From assembly GCF_014200725.1 (NCBI RefSeq), contig NZ_JACHCL010000003.1, positions 1 through 64,000 on the forward strand: 64,000 bases of DNA, given 5' to 3'. The stretch is from Janthinobacterium silvisoli. Its GTDB lineage: Bacteria > Pseudomonadota > Gammaproteobacteria > Burkholderiales > Burkholderiaceae_D. The translations under genes and the position numbers were made by a program. The notes beneath the pieces were generated by a model. That model was not told where the DNA came from and ran no database searches. It saw nothing but the letters and a program-made list of their open reading frames with translations. Positions 44,057-53,112 of the stretch are shown one piece after another (within the stretch, counting starts at the first letter, position 1; each line of letters starts with the position of its first letter).

Positions 44057-44692
44057 TTAAGAAGGTGCAGGTTCCGGCACATCCGCATCTTCAGCGGGAT
44101 GTACGGCTTCCTGCGGTGCAGGCAAGACCGGAGGCAGCGCTGGCGGCGCGCTGGGAGGTACGCCTGTCGGCGCCGGGATGGGGAGTGGCGCAGGAAGCTG
44201 GACTGTGCCTGACGGTGCAAGCAATTCATCCCTCCCCATAAATTGCCATTCTGATAAATGCATTTTGCCTTCAAAGCCCACAAAACGCGACTCGAAGTTA
44301 CCAACCTTTAACGGCGCCGCACGCGACAGGCTGTACACGCCGATGATGCCATTGCCGCCAGGCTGGTATAGCAAGCCCCATTCGGCGCGGCCGGTAATGG
44401 GATCGACAAACAGCTTGCGCAAATGGCGGCGTACTTGCGGGTAACGGGGATCGCGCAGCAGCGCGGCCAGGCTGGTCGGCTGTCGCAGCTGGCCTGCTGG
44501 CGTGGCCTTGGCATAACTGCTCAGCGCATCGGAAAACTGTGCGCCGATATCGAGCAACTCCTGTTCGGCCGCCTGGCGCTGCAACAGCGAGCCCATCTTC
44601 AGGCCCGCCGCGCCCACCAGACCCAGGATCGCCACCAGGATGATCAAGCCCAGATAAGTGAAGCCGCGCTGGCGGCGGCGAGCGAAACGCAT
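44057..44692 (-). CDS. Pseudopilin-like protein lacking Glu5
   Basis: A 211-residue protein with a prepilin leader: RRQRG then FTYLGLIILVAILG, to be cut after Gly10. Position +5 of the mature protein is Gly instead of the Glu found in nearly all pilins and pseudopilins. In type II systems only GspK, the tip subunit, normally lacks it. The globular part (about 50-150) contains DPITGRAEWGLLY, similar to GspG-type C-terminal regions, and the last 45 residues are a proline/alanine-rich tail. It is the last gene of the secretion operon, 5 bp after the preceding pseudopilin gene. Confidence 0.85.
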   Translation of the reverse strand: MRFARRRQRGFTYLGLIILVAILGLVGAAGLKMGSLLQRQAAEQELLDIGAQFSDALSSYAKATPAGQLRQPTSLAALLRDPRYPQVRRHLRKLFVDPITGRAEWGLLYQPGGNGIIGVYSLSRAAPLKVGNFESRFVGFEGKMHLSEWQFMGRDELLAPSGTVQLPAPLPIPAPTGVPPSAPPALPPVLPAPQEAVHPAEDADVPEPAPS

Positions 44693-44697
44693 GAGCG

Positions 44698-45087
44698 CTA
44701 CCAGTCGGCGAACGGCGTGCCGCTGCGGTCGTTGCCCGGCGCACCGCTCTTCACGTCATACACCTGGCCTGGCGTATCGTCAGGCGGTGCCACGATGGTC
44801 CAGCTGGCATCGCTGTCCGTGATGGGGTCGATGGGCAAGGCGCGCAGGTATTTCTTGGTCACCAGTTGCTCCAGCGAATCTGGATAGCGCCCCGTATCGC
44901 TATGGTACTGGTCGATGGTGGTGCGCAGATTGCGCAAGTTGTCCATCAACACGGTTTCCTTCGCCTTGTCAAAGCTGGGGAAATAACGCGGTACGGCCAA
45001 GGTCAGCAGCAAAGCGATAATGCCGAGCACCACCAGCAGTTCGATCAGCGTAAAACCGCCACGGCGGTGTATCAAAGTCGGCTTCAT
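44698..45087 (-). CDS. GspG-like pseudopilin (second accessory copy)
   Basis: A 129-residue pseudopilin. Prepilin peptidase site RRGG then [16 protein letters not shown] with Glu5 intact, followed by the amphipathic helix and the GspG-like DTGRYPDSLEQLVTKKYL and LPIDPITDSD segments. It ends in a short beta region (GTPFADW). The start at 45087 is 2 bp from the preceding stop. The major-pseudopilin calcium site cannot be confirmed by eye. Confidence 0.9.
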   Translation of the reverse strand: MKPTLIHRRGGFTLIELLVVLGIIALLLTLAVPRYFPSFDKAKETVLMDNLRNLRTTIDQYHSDTGRYPDSLEQLVTKKYLRALPIDPITDSDASWTIVAPPDDTPGQVYDVKSGAPGNDRSGTPFADW

Positions 45088-45089
45088 GT

Positions 45090-45563
45090 TCACCATTTGC
45101 GATAAGGCACGTCATTCAAGCCGATTTTGGCGGAAGTCGAATAGACGTCATACACATCGTCGCCTTCGCGCGGCTCTTCGGCTTCGCTGGCATAGCTGCG
45201 CTTGCCCCAGGTTTGCGCGTCGCTCAGGCTCGCGTCGGGATTGAATGGATCGCGCGGCACGCGGCGCAGGAAAAAAATCTTGCTGTGTTTCGGACTGCGC
45301 AAGTCCAGCACGCCTTCGACCAGCACTTCGAGCTTTTTAGGATAACCGCTACCGTCGACCGTCTTGACCATGCGGCCATCGTCGTACGCCTTTTTATAGG
45401 CGTCGATGGCTTGCCGGATCTCGCGCAAGGAACGGCGCAGCTCTTGCTCCTGGCGCCGCTGCACCGTCACCTGCGTGACTGGCAATACCAAGGTACCCAG
45501 CACGCCCAGTATGGCCAGGGTCACCAGCAGTTCGATCAGGGTGAAGCCGGCGCGCAACTTCAT
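45090..45563 (-). CDS. GspG-like pseudopilin (first accessory copy)
   Basis: A 157-residue pseudopilin with a very short leader (MKLRAG then [14 protein letters not shown]). The body has [23 protein letters not shown] and the VPRDPFNPD segment and ends in a C-terminal [24 protein letters not shown] stretch, shared in style with type II pseudopilins of Geobacter and Oxalobacteraceae. It overlaps the secretin gene by 4 bp. Confidence 0.9.
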   Translation of the reverse strand: MKLRAGFTLIELLVTLAILGVLGTLVLPVTQVTVQRRQEQELRRSLREIRQAIDAYKKAYDDGRMVKTVDGSGYPKKLEVLVEGVLDLRSPKHSKIFFLRRVPRDPFNPDASLSDAQTWGKRSYASEAEEPREGDDVYDVYSTSAKIGLNDVPYRKW

Positions 45564-47695
45564 TTTGACGGCGGCTGCAGCGATTGCACGGGCACCGGCT
45601 GGCCGGACGACAGGGGCACGCCCAGCGGCGCTGACTGACTCTGCTGGCTCGGCTGGCTAGTCGGCAAGGCTGCGGGCGCCTGCGGCTGCTCGGGCGGCGT
45701 ACCGGCTTGCGGCGCGGGCGCCGGTGCCGCCGAAGGGCTCGGCGTGATGTCCGGCGCAGCTATGCTTTGCGGAAAGGCTGCCGGCGGCGGGGCCATCGGC
45801 GATTGCGGCGGCGCCGGCGGCAAGCTGCCGCCACCGCTGCCGCCACGCCCGCTGACGATCACATTGCCGCCGGCGCTTGCACTCGGCATCGCCACGTTGC
45901 CCTTGATGCTGAGGTCGGGACGGCGCCGGAAACTGCCCTCGGTGCCGGCCGAAAATTCGGAATCCTGCGCTTCGGGACGCTGCACCTTGCGGATCAGGTG
46001 CGGCGTGATCGACAGCACGATCTCGGTTTTATTGTCATCGCTCTTGTCAGTGCCAAACAGCCGGTCCAGCACGGGAAACTCACCGATGCCGGGCACCTTG
46101 TTGCTGCCACTGCGCTCTTCGCTGCTCAGCAAGCCGGCCAGCACCTGGTTTTCACCATCCTTCAATTGCAGCAAGGTCGAGGCCTGGCGCGTACCGATCT
46201 GGTACACCTTGGAGCCCGAGTTGGTCACAGTCTGCGGCCCCAGATTACTCACTTCCAGCGCCACGCGGATCGCCACGTCGCCGTTCAGGTAAATCGTCGG
46301 CTCCACGTTCAGGGTCAGGCCGACGTCGATATAGCTGACCGATTCCGTTGCCAGGCTGCTGAAACCGGGCGAAATGGTCGAGGTAATCACCGGCACCTTG
46401 TCGCCGATGACGACCTTGGCCTTTTCCTTGTTGCGCACGCGTATGCGCGGATTGGCCAGCAAATTGACGTCCGCGTCGACCTTGCCGGCATTGATGGTGG
46501 TCGCCGCCAGGCCGGTCACGCCGATGGTGCTCTTGTTGATACGGTTCAGGTCATCCAGGGTCAGGCTATTGCCGTTAAACGTGCTCAGCGGCGTCAAGCC
46601 CACCGACTGCGGCCAGTTGATGCCGAGGTTGAGCGTGCGGTTGCGCTGCACTTCCAGCACTTCCACTTCCAGCATCACTTCGGCTTCCGGCACGTCTTGC
46701 AGGTTGACGATGCGCTCGGCCAGCCGGATGGCTTCCGGCGTGTCGCGCATGATCACCAGGTTGAGCTTTTCATCGACCACGATATCGCGCGTCTTCAGGA
46801 TGGTGCGCAAGGTATTGGCCACCGTCTTGGCGTCGGCGTTGGACAGGAAGAAGGTCTTCACCATCACTTCCTGGTATTCCTTCAGTTTGGCCGCCACGTT
46901 CGGATAAATCAGCACCGTGTTGGCGTCCATCACCTGCTGTTCCAGCTGGTTGGTCATCAAGAGATAATAAATCGCCGACTCGACCGTGCTGTTCTTCAGG
47001 AAGATCGAGGTCCGGTTATCGGCCTTGACATCCTTGTCGAACACAAAATTGAGGCCGGAGCGGCGCGCGATCACTTCAAACACCTGCTTCAACGGCGCAT
47101 CGCGAAACTCGATCGAGATCGGCTGCTTGTACGAGCGGGCCAGGCCCGATTCGATCAGCGGCGGCGCGGTCTTGTCGTTCAAGTCGTGCAGCATGGCACG
47201 CGCCTTGTCATTGTTCGGGTTTTCAGTCAGGATCGCATTCAGGCGCTGGCGCGCCGGCTCGTATTGCCTGGCCGCGATGGCAGTGGCCGCTTCCGCCAGC
47301 ATCCTGGTTTGCCGCAGCCCGATGTCGATGGAACGCAAACCGGCCAGGGCGCGTTCGTTTTGCGGGTCCAGCGCCAGCACCTGGCGGTAGGTTTCGCGCG
47401 CCGGCTCGATCTTGCCTGCCGCCGCTTCGGCATCGGCCTGCTGCAGATAGCGCTGGCTGTTGCTGTCGCGCACGTTCAAATAGGTGCTGCGGTATTTGGC
47501 ATTCCTCGGGTCGGCCGCGATTGCATCCTGGAACTTCTTCAGTCCCGCCTCGATCTGGTTTTTTTCTATCAGATCGTTGCCGTCGCGGTAAGCGATCGGT
47601 CCCGCGCAGCCGGACAAAAACATGGCGGCGGCCGCGGCCAGCGCCAGCTTCCTGTACGGCAGGCAGTCGCCGGCGGTCTGTAATGGACTAAGCAT
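45560..47695 (-). CDS. gspD: Secretin lipoprotein, GspD/PilQ type
   Basis: A 711-residue outer-membrane secretin with its own lipobox (FLSGC, Cys30). Tetratricopeptide-like repeats (about 38-175) precede N0/N1 domains ([22 protein letters not shown]), and the secretin core has [12 protein letters not shown] and the GLLSSEERS / [15 protein letters not shown] signature. A proline-rich tail of about 110 residues ends it. Lipid attachment and the TPR region are features of MshL/PilQ-like secretins rather than classical GspD, and may make a pilotin unnecessary. It forms the outer-membrane channel of the system encoded by this operon. Confidence 0.93.
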   Translation of the reverse strand: MLSPLQTAGDCLPYRKLALAAAAAMFLSGCAGPIAYRDGNDLIEKNQIEAGLKKFQDAIAADPRNAKYRSTYLNVRDSNSQRYLQQADAEAAAGKIEPARETYRQVLALDPQNERALAGLRSIDIGLRQTRMLAEAATAIAARQYEPARQRLNAILTENPNNDKARAMLHDLNDKTAPPLIESGLARSYKQPISIEFRDAPLKQVFEVIARRSGLNFVFDKDVKADNRTSIFLKNSTVESAIYYLLMTNQLEQQVMDANTVLIYPNVAAKLKEYQEVMVKTFFLSNADAKTVANTLRTILKTRDIVVDEKLNLVIMRDTPEAIRLAERIVNLQDVPEAEVMLEVEVLEVQRNRTLNLGINWPQSVGLTPLSTFNGNSLTLDDLNRINKSTIGVTGLAATTINAGKVDADVNLLANPRIRVRNKEKAKVVIGDKVPVITSTISPGFSSLATESVSYIDVGLTLNVEPTIYLNGDVAIRVALEVSNLGPQTVTNSGSKVYQIGTRQASTLLQLKDGENQVLAGLLSSEERSGSNKVPGIGEFPVLDRLFGTDKSDDNKTEIVLSITPHLIRKVQRPEAQDSEFSAGTEGSFRRRPDLSIKGNVAMPSASAGGNVIVSGRGGSGGGSLPPAPPQSPMAPPPAAFPQSIAAPDITPSPSAAPAPAPQAGTPPEQPQAPAALPTSQPSQQSQSAPLGVPLSSGQPVPVQSLQPPSK

Positions 47696-48249
47696 CAGTC
47701 GAGTGCTCCAATGTTGATCAGTTGAACCTGGTTCAAAGGTAAATACGTCATCGTCATCGATGGCGGGGTGATTTTTTCCACCCGGTAGACGCCATCGATA
47801 ATCGTGTGTTCGCGCACCACATAGGTCTTGTCGGCACCACGCGACAGGAAGACTTCCCATACACCGCCGCCGACCGCCTTGCCGATATAGGTAAATGGCA
47901 TCGCTGGCGCCACCGGCGCCGGTGGCGGCGGTGGTGGCCCCGACGGCTGCAGGCTGGCCTTCGGTGGCGGTGGATTCCAGTTCTGGCTCAGGAACACGGC
48001 CTCGCCGCCATCGAACACCGCCTCGCCGGCTTCGCCAACCAGTTCGGCGCGCGGACGCAGCGCCACGATCGCCACTTCCTTGTCGCCAGGCTTGCCCGGT
48101 TTGACAGCAAGCGCGGCATCGTCACGCGGCGCGGCCGGCGTGCGCTCGACCGCCTCGGACACGTCGGATGCGGCCTGGCGGTCGCCGAACAGGACCAGCG
48201 CGGCGGCGCCCGCCAGGGCCAGACCCATGATCACATGCTGGCGCTTCAT
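47695..48249 (-). CDS. PilP/GspC-like periplasmic connector
   Basis: A 184-residue bitopic protein: one membrane helix (7-22), a charged and proline-rich linker (about 25-115, with a run of six prolines) and a C-terminal domain of about 65 residues (PFTYIGKAVGGGVWEVFLSRG, VVREHTIIDGVYRVEKI) that matches the HR/PilP fold linking the inner-membrane platform to the secretin. It overlaps both neighbours. Related proteins carry the odd database name 'secretion system X translation initiation factor', which misdescribes it. Confidence 0.8.
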   Translation of the reverse strand: MKRQHVIMGLALAGAAALVLFGDRQAASDVSEAVERTPAAPRDDAALAVKPGKPGDKEVAIVALRPRAELVGEAGEAVFDGGEAVFLSQNWNPPPPKASLQPSGPPPPPPAPVAPAMPFTYIGKAVGGGVWEVFLSRGADKTYVVREHTIIDGVYRVEKITPPSMTMTYLPLNQVQLINIGALD

Positions 48250-48833
48250 GGCTGCGCCCCAGCCGCTGGCGGCAGACCATCCTTCAAATAAAACGTCAGC
48301 CGCAAACGCGCTTCCAGGCTGGTGTCGGCGATCTGTTCACGCCGGAAAGCCAGTTCGTCGAGCGAAGCGAACGGCACTGCGCGCAGCGCCTGCAAACCAA
48401 ATGACCACAGCGCCTGGTACGAACCCTTGACCGGCAAGACCACCTGGTAGGTACTGACCCGGCTGGCCTTGTCATAAGCCGACTTGTATTCGCCCTGCGA
48501 CAGGCTCAAGCCGCTCTTGGCAGCCAGGTCGAACAAGGTCTTGACCTGCTGTTCGGCGTAGCGCTTTTCGCCCAGCGTATCGTAAAACACGGCCAGGTTC
48601 TGCTCGGCGCTGGCCGGCGGCGGCGCAACGGCCAGCACAGGCGGCGCACTGAGCGGTTTCACCACCATCTGGCGCAACGCGGTCCGCTGCTGGAATACCC
48701 AGCCCCAGCCAGACGCACCGAGCAGACACAGTATGAATACGCCAGCGATCAAAGGGGCTTGTCCGCCGCGCATCAGCGCCAGCCGCAACGGCAGCAGCCA
48801 TTGCTGGACATCCAATTGCTGCAGCTGCTTCAT
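48246..48833 (-). CDS. PilO/GspM-like inner-membrane protein
   Basis: A 195-residue bitopic protein with a cytoplasmic N terminus, one membrane helix at about 28-47, a short coiled segment and a ferredoxin-like C-terminal region (VKTLFDLAAKSGLSLSQGEY; VSTYQVVLPVKGSYQALWSF) as in PilO and GspM. It should pair with the PilN-like protein upstream. It overlaps both neighbours by 4 bp. Confidence 0.8.
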   Translation of the reverse strand: MKQLQQLDVQQWLLPLRLALMRGGQAPLIAGVFILCLLGASGWGWVFQQRTALRQMVVKPLSAPPVLAVAPPPASAEQNLAVFYDTLGEKRYAEQQVKTLFDLAAKSGLSLSQGEYKSAYDKASRVSTYQVVLPVKGSYQALWSFGLQALRAVPFASLDELAFRREQIADTSLEARLRLTFYLKDGLPPAAGAQP

Positions 48834-49378
48834 GGCGCACTCCAGCCGGCTTCAAGCTGGAAACGTATCGGCCGGTTCGGGTCGAGCTGGCTGATTTCAT
48901 GGCGCAGCAGCTGCACCCCGCTAAATAATTCCTGCTGCTTTAATTGCTCGATATAGGCAATCATGTCATCGCTATTCTTCGTTTCCGCGGTAATTTTCAA
49001 CACACGCTTGCGTGCATCGGGCTCCAGCGCCAGCAAGGCCACCGTCGGTGGCGTAGCGGCGGCCACCGCCTCCTGCAAATCGCGCCACGGCAAATTCAGT
49101 TGCAACACCGCCGCATTGACAAACGCCGCCTGCGCCTCGGTAATCTGCACGGCGCTTTTTGCGGGCTGCCTCGGTTGCGACGCGATCGCCTGGCGCTGCG
49201 CTGCACGCTCGATGGCTGCAAATCGCTGTTGGCGCTCTTCAAACACCTGGTAGCCGGCCAGCGCGGCGCCGCCGCACAGCAGCAGGCCCAGCGCGGCGCC
49301 GGCCCACACGGCAGGGTGCGTATGAAATACCGTGCGGCGCCAGCTGCGCTGAGCAAAATCGATATGCAAACGGCTCAT
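48830..49378 (-). CDS. PilN/GspL C-terminal-like inner-membrane protein
   Basis: A 182-residue bitopic protein: short cytoplasmic tail (MSRLHIDFAQRSWRR), a membrane helix at about 24-42, a coiled coil, and a ferredoxin-like domain (LPWRDLQEAVAAATPPTVALLALEPD; KRVLKITAETKNSDDMIAYIEQL) typical of PilN. The start at 49378 overlaps the preceding stop (ATGA). Confidence 0.82.
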   Translation of the reverse strand: MSRLHIDFAQRSWRRTVFHTHPAVWAGAALGLLLCGGAALAGYQVFEERQQRFAAIERAAQRQAIASQPRQPAKSAVQITEAQAAFVNAAVLQLNLPWRDLQEAVAAATPPTVALLALEPDARKRVLKITAETKNSDDMIAYIEQLKQQELFSGVQLLRHEISQLDPNRPIRFQLEAGWSAP

Positions 49379-50205
49379 GCAGTACTCCCTGCCCGCGCCA
49401 GCAGCGCACTGGCCGGCCAGTCGACACCGGCCATGGCCGGTTCCAGCCAGACCAGCGGCAAGTCGCCGGCAGTGGCTGACTGTTTGCTCCACGACAGCGG
49501 CGCCAGACCGGACAACATCAGTTTCGACGGCGCCGCCAGGTCCAGCAGCAGCGCTTCGCGGCGCAGGCTCTGGTTCAGCCAGTCATGCCCGGCGCCCGCG
49601 GGCACCGGCAATGGCCTTACCGCGCGCAGCACGCCTGCCTCGACGGCGGCGACGGTCAGTACGCCGTCATGCAGCAAGCCATACCAGGCGCCTTTGGCCA
49701 GCGCAGCTTGCCAGCGGTTCCAGGCGGCGGCGAAATGCGGCACGATGGCGACGATATGCAATTTGTGGGCGGCAGCGGCCCGTTCGATCTGGAATAGCAA
49801 GGTGCGCGGCATGGCGCCAAAAAACGGCGCGCCGGCCGCCCATCCCGTGTTGATGCTCCAGGCTGCCGTACTTTCGCCGTACAGCACCTGGAAGCGCATC
49901 GCGGCGGCCGCCGCCAGGTCTTGCGGCCGGGTCGCGCCCGTCGGCAGCGCCACTTGCCACAGGCGCAGCAAGTCGTCGTCGAGCACGAAGCTGACCGGCC
50001 AGCCGGCATGGCCGGCGCAGGCAGCGCTGCGCAGCACCGTATCGATCGCCTGGCCGATGGCTGCATGGACATCTTCGGCATCAGCCACCACGGCCTGCTC
50101 GGCCAGGCGGCTCAGCTTGTCGCCCGACCAGCGGCTGCTGCGCAGCACGGCGACAGCCGACCGCGACACGCCGATCCGCAATGCCTGTCCCCACTTTCTA
50201 CGCAT
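49375..50205 (-). CDS. PilM/GspL N-terminal-like cytoplasmic protein
   Basis: A 276-residue soluble protein rich in alanine and leucine with a segment VSFVLDDDLLRLWQVALP and following helix that fits the actin-like cytoplasmic domain of GspL or PilM. Sequence conservation is weak, so the call rests mainly on position: it lies between gspE and the PilN-like gene, where PilM or GspL is expected, and overlaps both. Confidence 0.68.
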   Translation of the reverse strand: MRRKWGQALRIGVSRSAVAVLRSSRWSGDKLSRLAEQAVVADAEDVHAAIGQAIDTVLRSAACAGHAGWPVSFVLDDDLLRLWQVALPTGATRPQDLAAAAAMRFQVLYGESTAAWSINTGWAAGAPFFGAMPRTLLFQIERAAAAHKLHIVAIVPHFAAAWNRWQAALAKGAWYGLLHDGVLTVAAVEAGVLRAVRPLPVPAGAGHDWLNQSLRREALLLDLAAPSKLMLSGLAPLSWSKQSATAGDLPLVWLEPAMAGVDWPASALLARAGSTA

Positions 50206-51907
50206 GCAAAGTCACCCGTTTGATTTCAGTAATGGTGGTGGCGCCGCGCTTGACCAGCTCCAGCGCGGCCAGGCGCAAGCTGCGCGTGCCATTCTGGTAG
50301 GCGGCCGCCTTGATCTGGCGTATCGGCCGCTTATCGACGATCAGTTCGCGGATTTCATCGTTCAAGGTCAATATCTCGGCGATCGAACGGCGTCCCTTGT
50401 AGCCGGTGCCGCGGCAATCGCCGCAGCCCTTGCCCTGCATGAACTGGTAATCGATGACGTCGGCCCGGGACAGGCCCACGCTGGCCAGTTCCTGGTCGTC
50501 GGGCCGGTATTCGGTGGCGCAATGGGGGCAATTGGTGCGGATCAGACGCTGCGCCCAGATGCCGTTCAAGGCTGACACAAACGCATACGGATCGATGCCC
50601 ATGTGGGTAAAGCGGCCGAATACGTCGAACACGTTATTGGCGTGCACGGTGGTCAATACCAGATGGCCCGTCAGCGCCGACTGCACCGCAATTTCGGCGG
50701 TTTCACGGTCGCGGATTTCGCCGACCATGATTTTATCGGGGTCGTGGCGCAGGATCGAACGCAAGCCCTTGGCGAAGGTCAAGCCCTTTTTTTCGTTGAC
50801 CGGGATTTGCAAAATACCGGGCAGCTGGTATTCGACCGGATCTTCGATGGTGATGATTTTTTCGCGCCCGTTATGGATTTCCGTCAGCGCCGCGTACAAG
50901 GTGGTGGTCTTGCCGGAACCGGTGGGGCCCGTCACCAGCAGCATGCCGTACGCTTCCTGCGCCAGGGTGCGCAAGGTCGCCAGCGACGGCGCGTCGAAGC
51001 CCAGCGCTTCCAAGGTCAGCGAACCGTAGGCTTCGATCATGGCGCGCTTGTCGAGGATACGGATCACCGCGTCTTCGCCGTGAATGCTGGGCATGATCGA
51101 GACCCGCAAATCGATTTCGCGGCCGCCCGCTTCGACCCGGAAGCTGCCGTCCTGCGGCACGCGCCGTTCGGCGATATCGAGTTCGGCCAATACCTTGATA
51201 CGCGAAATGATGTGTTCCGCCACTTCGATGCCGTTGACCGAGGTGGCGTGGTCGAGCACGCCGTCGACCCGGTATTTGACGGCCAGGCCGCCAGCGGTGC
51301 TTTCCAGGTGGATGTCCGAGGCGCCCGCTTTCAAGGCGTCATACAGGGTCGAGTTGACCAGCTTGACAGCCGGACTGCCTGCTTCCGACACCGAAGCGAA
51401 CGACAGCACGGCGGCCGTCTTGCCATCGCGCCTGGCGTCTCCTGCGGCGCCCGGCAGCAGGTTGTCGACGGCGCGCGCCGATTCTTCCTGCTTCGACAGA
51501 TAGGCGCCTATATCGGCTTGCAGCGCCAGCCGCAATTGCAGTGGCGCCTGCGGCGAAGTGCGTGCACGCGCGCCCAGCCAGGTTTGCAGGTCGAGGTCGA
51601 ACGGGTCGGCGATCACGCCGATTATTTGCCCTTGCGCGCCGCGCAACAGCACCGCGTGGCGCGGCAAGGCCTGCGACAGCGGCAGCAAGTCGAAGGCCGG
51701 CGTCAATGCCAGCATATCGGCCGTTTCCAGCACGGCCAGGCCAAACGGCTGCGCCAGCGCCTGCACCACCAGGCGCGGCTCGATGCCGGTCAGCCCTTCG
51801 AGCTCTTCCACCAGCGAACGTTTCGAGCTGGCGCGCAAGGCCCGCGCACGGCCCAGCAGCGCAGCATCGATGGCCGGCGCCGCGCCGGCCAAGGGAACAA
51901 CACTCAT
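50198..51907 (-). CDS. gspE: Secretion ATPase GspE
   Basis: A 569-residue hexameric ATPase powering pseudopilus assembly. It has an MshEN-type N-terminal domain (LVEELEGLTGIEPRLV), Walker A GPTGSGKTTTLY (about 325-336), an Asp/His-box region and Walker B KIMVGEIRDRETAEIA. The four-cysteine zinc motif of GspE/PilB (CPHC near 459, CGDC near 484) is also present. It overlaps gspF by 4 bp. Confidence 0.95.
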   Translation of the reverse strand: MSVVPLAGAAPAIDAALLGRARALRASSKRSLVEELEGLTGIEPRLVVQALAQPFGLAVLETADMLALTPAFDLLPLSQALPRHAVLLRGAQGQIIGVIADPFDLDLQTWLGARARTSPQAPLQLRLALQADIGAYLSKQEESARAVDNLLPGAAGDARRDGKTAAVLSFASVSEAGSPAVKLVNSTLYDALKAGASDIHLESTAGGLAVKYRVDGVLDHATSVNGIEVAEHIISRIKVLAELDIAERRVPQDGSFRVEAGGREIDLRVSIMPSIHGEDAVIRILDKRAMIEAYGSLTLEALGFDAPSLATLRTLAQEAYGMLLVTGPTGSGKTTTLYAALTEIHNGREKIITIEDPVEYQLPGILQIPVNEKKGLTFAKGLRSILRHDPDKIMVGEIRDRETAEIAVQSALTGHLVLTTVHANNVFDVFGRFTHMGIDPYAFVSALNGIWAQRLIRTNCPHCATEYRPDDQELASVGLSRADVIDYQFMQGKGCGDCRGTGYKGRRSIAEILTLNDEIRELIVDKRPIRQIKAAAYQNGTRSLRLAALELVKRGATTITEIKRVTLHA

Positions 51908-53100
51908 GAAATATCTCCGGCCAAATCGAAAATCGGCATGTACAACAACACCACGATGGCGCCGACCACCAAGCCGATGGCGGCCATCAGCAGCGGCTCG
52001 AAGGTGCGCGTGAAGCGCTCGATCCAGCGGCTGATCTCGCCATCGTAAAAGGCCGCCGACTGGCTCAGCATCGGTCCCATGTCGCCAGTGCGTTCGCCGA
52101 CACGCAGCATGCGCAGCGAAATGGGCGTGGTCAGGCCATTGACTTCAAACGAGGTTGACAGTGGCAAGCCCGCTTCGATGCTCAGGCGCGCCGCCTGCAG
52201 CGAGCTGCGCATGCCGGGCGAAACCATGTCTTGCACCGTGGTAATCGCCTGCACGATGGTGATGCCGCCTTCGGACAGCATGCCCAGGGTCAGGTACAAG
52301 CGCGACAACTCATAGATGCGCACCCGTTCGCCGATGCCCGGCACCTTGGCCACCAGGCGGATCGCGCCGCCGTTGGCGGTGATGCGGCGCACCAGCAAGG
52401 TGCCCAGCGCGATCACCGTAGCGATACCGCCCAGCAGCATGGTGGTGTGGTTGCTGGCGAACTGGCCCCAGCTGAGCAGCAATTGCGACATCCATGGCAG
52501 GCTGCGGCCAGCACCCTGGTATACCTCGGCGAAACGCGGCACCACATAGGTAATCAGGAAAGTGCTGACACCGCCGCCGACCAGCAGCAGGATTACCGGA
52601 TAAATCGCGGCGCTGACGATCTTGGCGCGCACCAGGTCGATGCGCTGCTGGTAATCGATATAGCGCGACAAGGCGCGTGGCAAGTCGCTGGTGCCTTCGG
52701 CAGCACGCACGATGCCGATATACAACGGTGGAAACAGATCGGCCTGGTCGGCCAGCACCGCCGAAAAGCGCTTGCCTTCACGCAAGCCTTCCAGCAGGCG
52801 GCCGAGTACGCCACGGGTGCCCGGATTGGCTTCTTTTTCCAGCAGCGCTTCCAGGCCCTCGACAATGCCGAGTCCAGCAGTCAGCAAAGCCAGCAATTCC
52901 TGGCTGAACAAGACCAGCGACAGGCTCTTGCCCTGGCGCCGCTTGACGGCATTGAATGGCGTGCCGCGCAACGGCGCGATGGCGCTGACGAACAGGCCGC
53001 GCGCCTCCGCCTGCTGGCGGGCGTCGGCTTCGTCGCGACCATCGATGATCAGACTGGATACGGTCATGTCGGCAGACAAGACCCGAACATCGAACTGCAT
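51904..53100 (-). CDS. gspF: Secretion platform protein GspF
   Basis: A 398-residue inner-membrane platform protein with two repeated T2SSF helical domains (FSQELLALLTAGLGIVEGLEAL and YLTLGMLSEGGITIVQAI) and three membrane segments (about 165-190, 215-235 and 370-392). It is the rotor-like core on which pseudopilins are assembled. It starts 12 bp after gspG. Confidence 0.95.
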   Translation of the reverse strand: MQFDVRVLSADMTVSSLIIDGRDEADARQQAEARGLFVSAIAPLRGTPFNAVKRRQGKSLSLVLFSQELLALLTAGLGIVEGLEALLEKEANPGTRGVLGRLLEGLREGKRFSAVLADQADLFPPLYIGIVRAAEGTSDLPRALSRYIDYQQRIDLVRAKIVSAAIYPVILLLVGGGVSTFLITYVVPRFAEVYQGAGRSLPWMSQLLLSWGQFASNHTTMLLGGIATVIALGTLLVRRITANGGAIRLVAKVPGIGERVRIYELSRLYLTLGMLSEGGITIVQAITTVQDMVSPGMRSSLQAARLSIEAGLPLSTSFEVNGLTTPISLRMLRVGERTGDMGPMLSQSAAFYDGEISRWIERFTRTFEPLLMAAIGLVVGAIVVLLYMPIFDLAGDIS

Positions 53101-53112
53101 GGCGATGAAATC

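Noticed and set aside
45707..47683. A plus-strand open frame of about 660 codons antisense to the secretin gene
   Set aside because: Its translation is Arg/His/Val-rich without domains, while the minus strand encodes a clear secretin. It is a shadow of GC-rich coding sequence.
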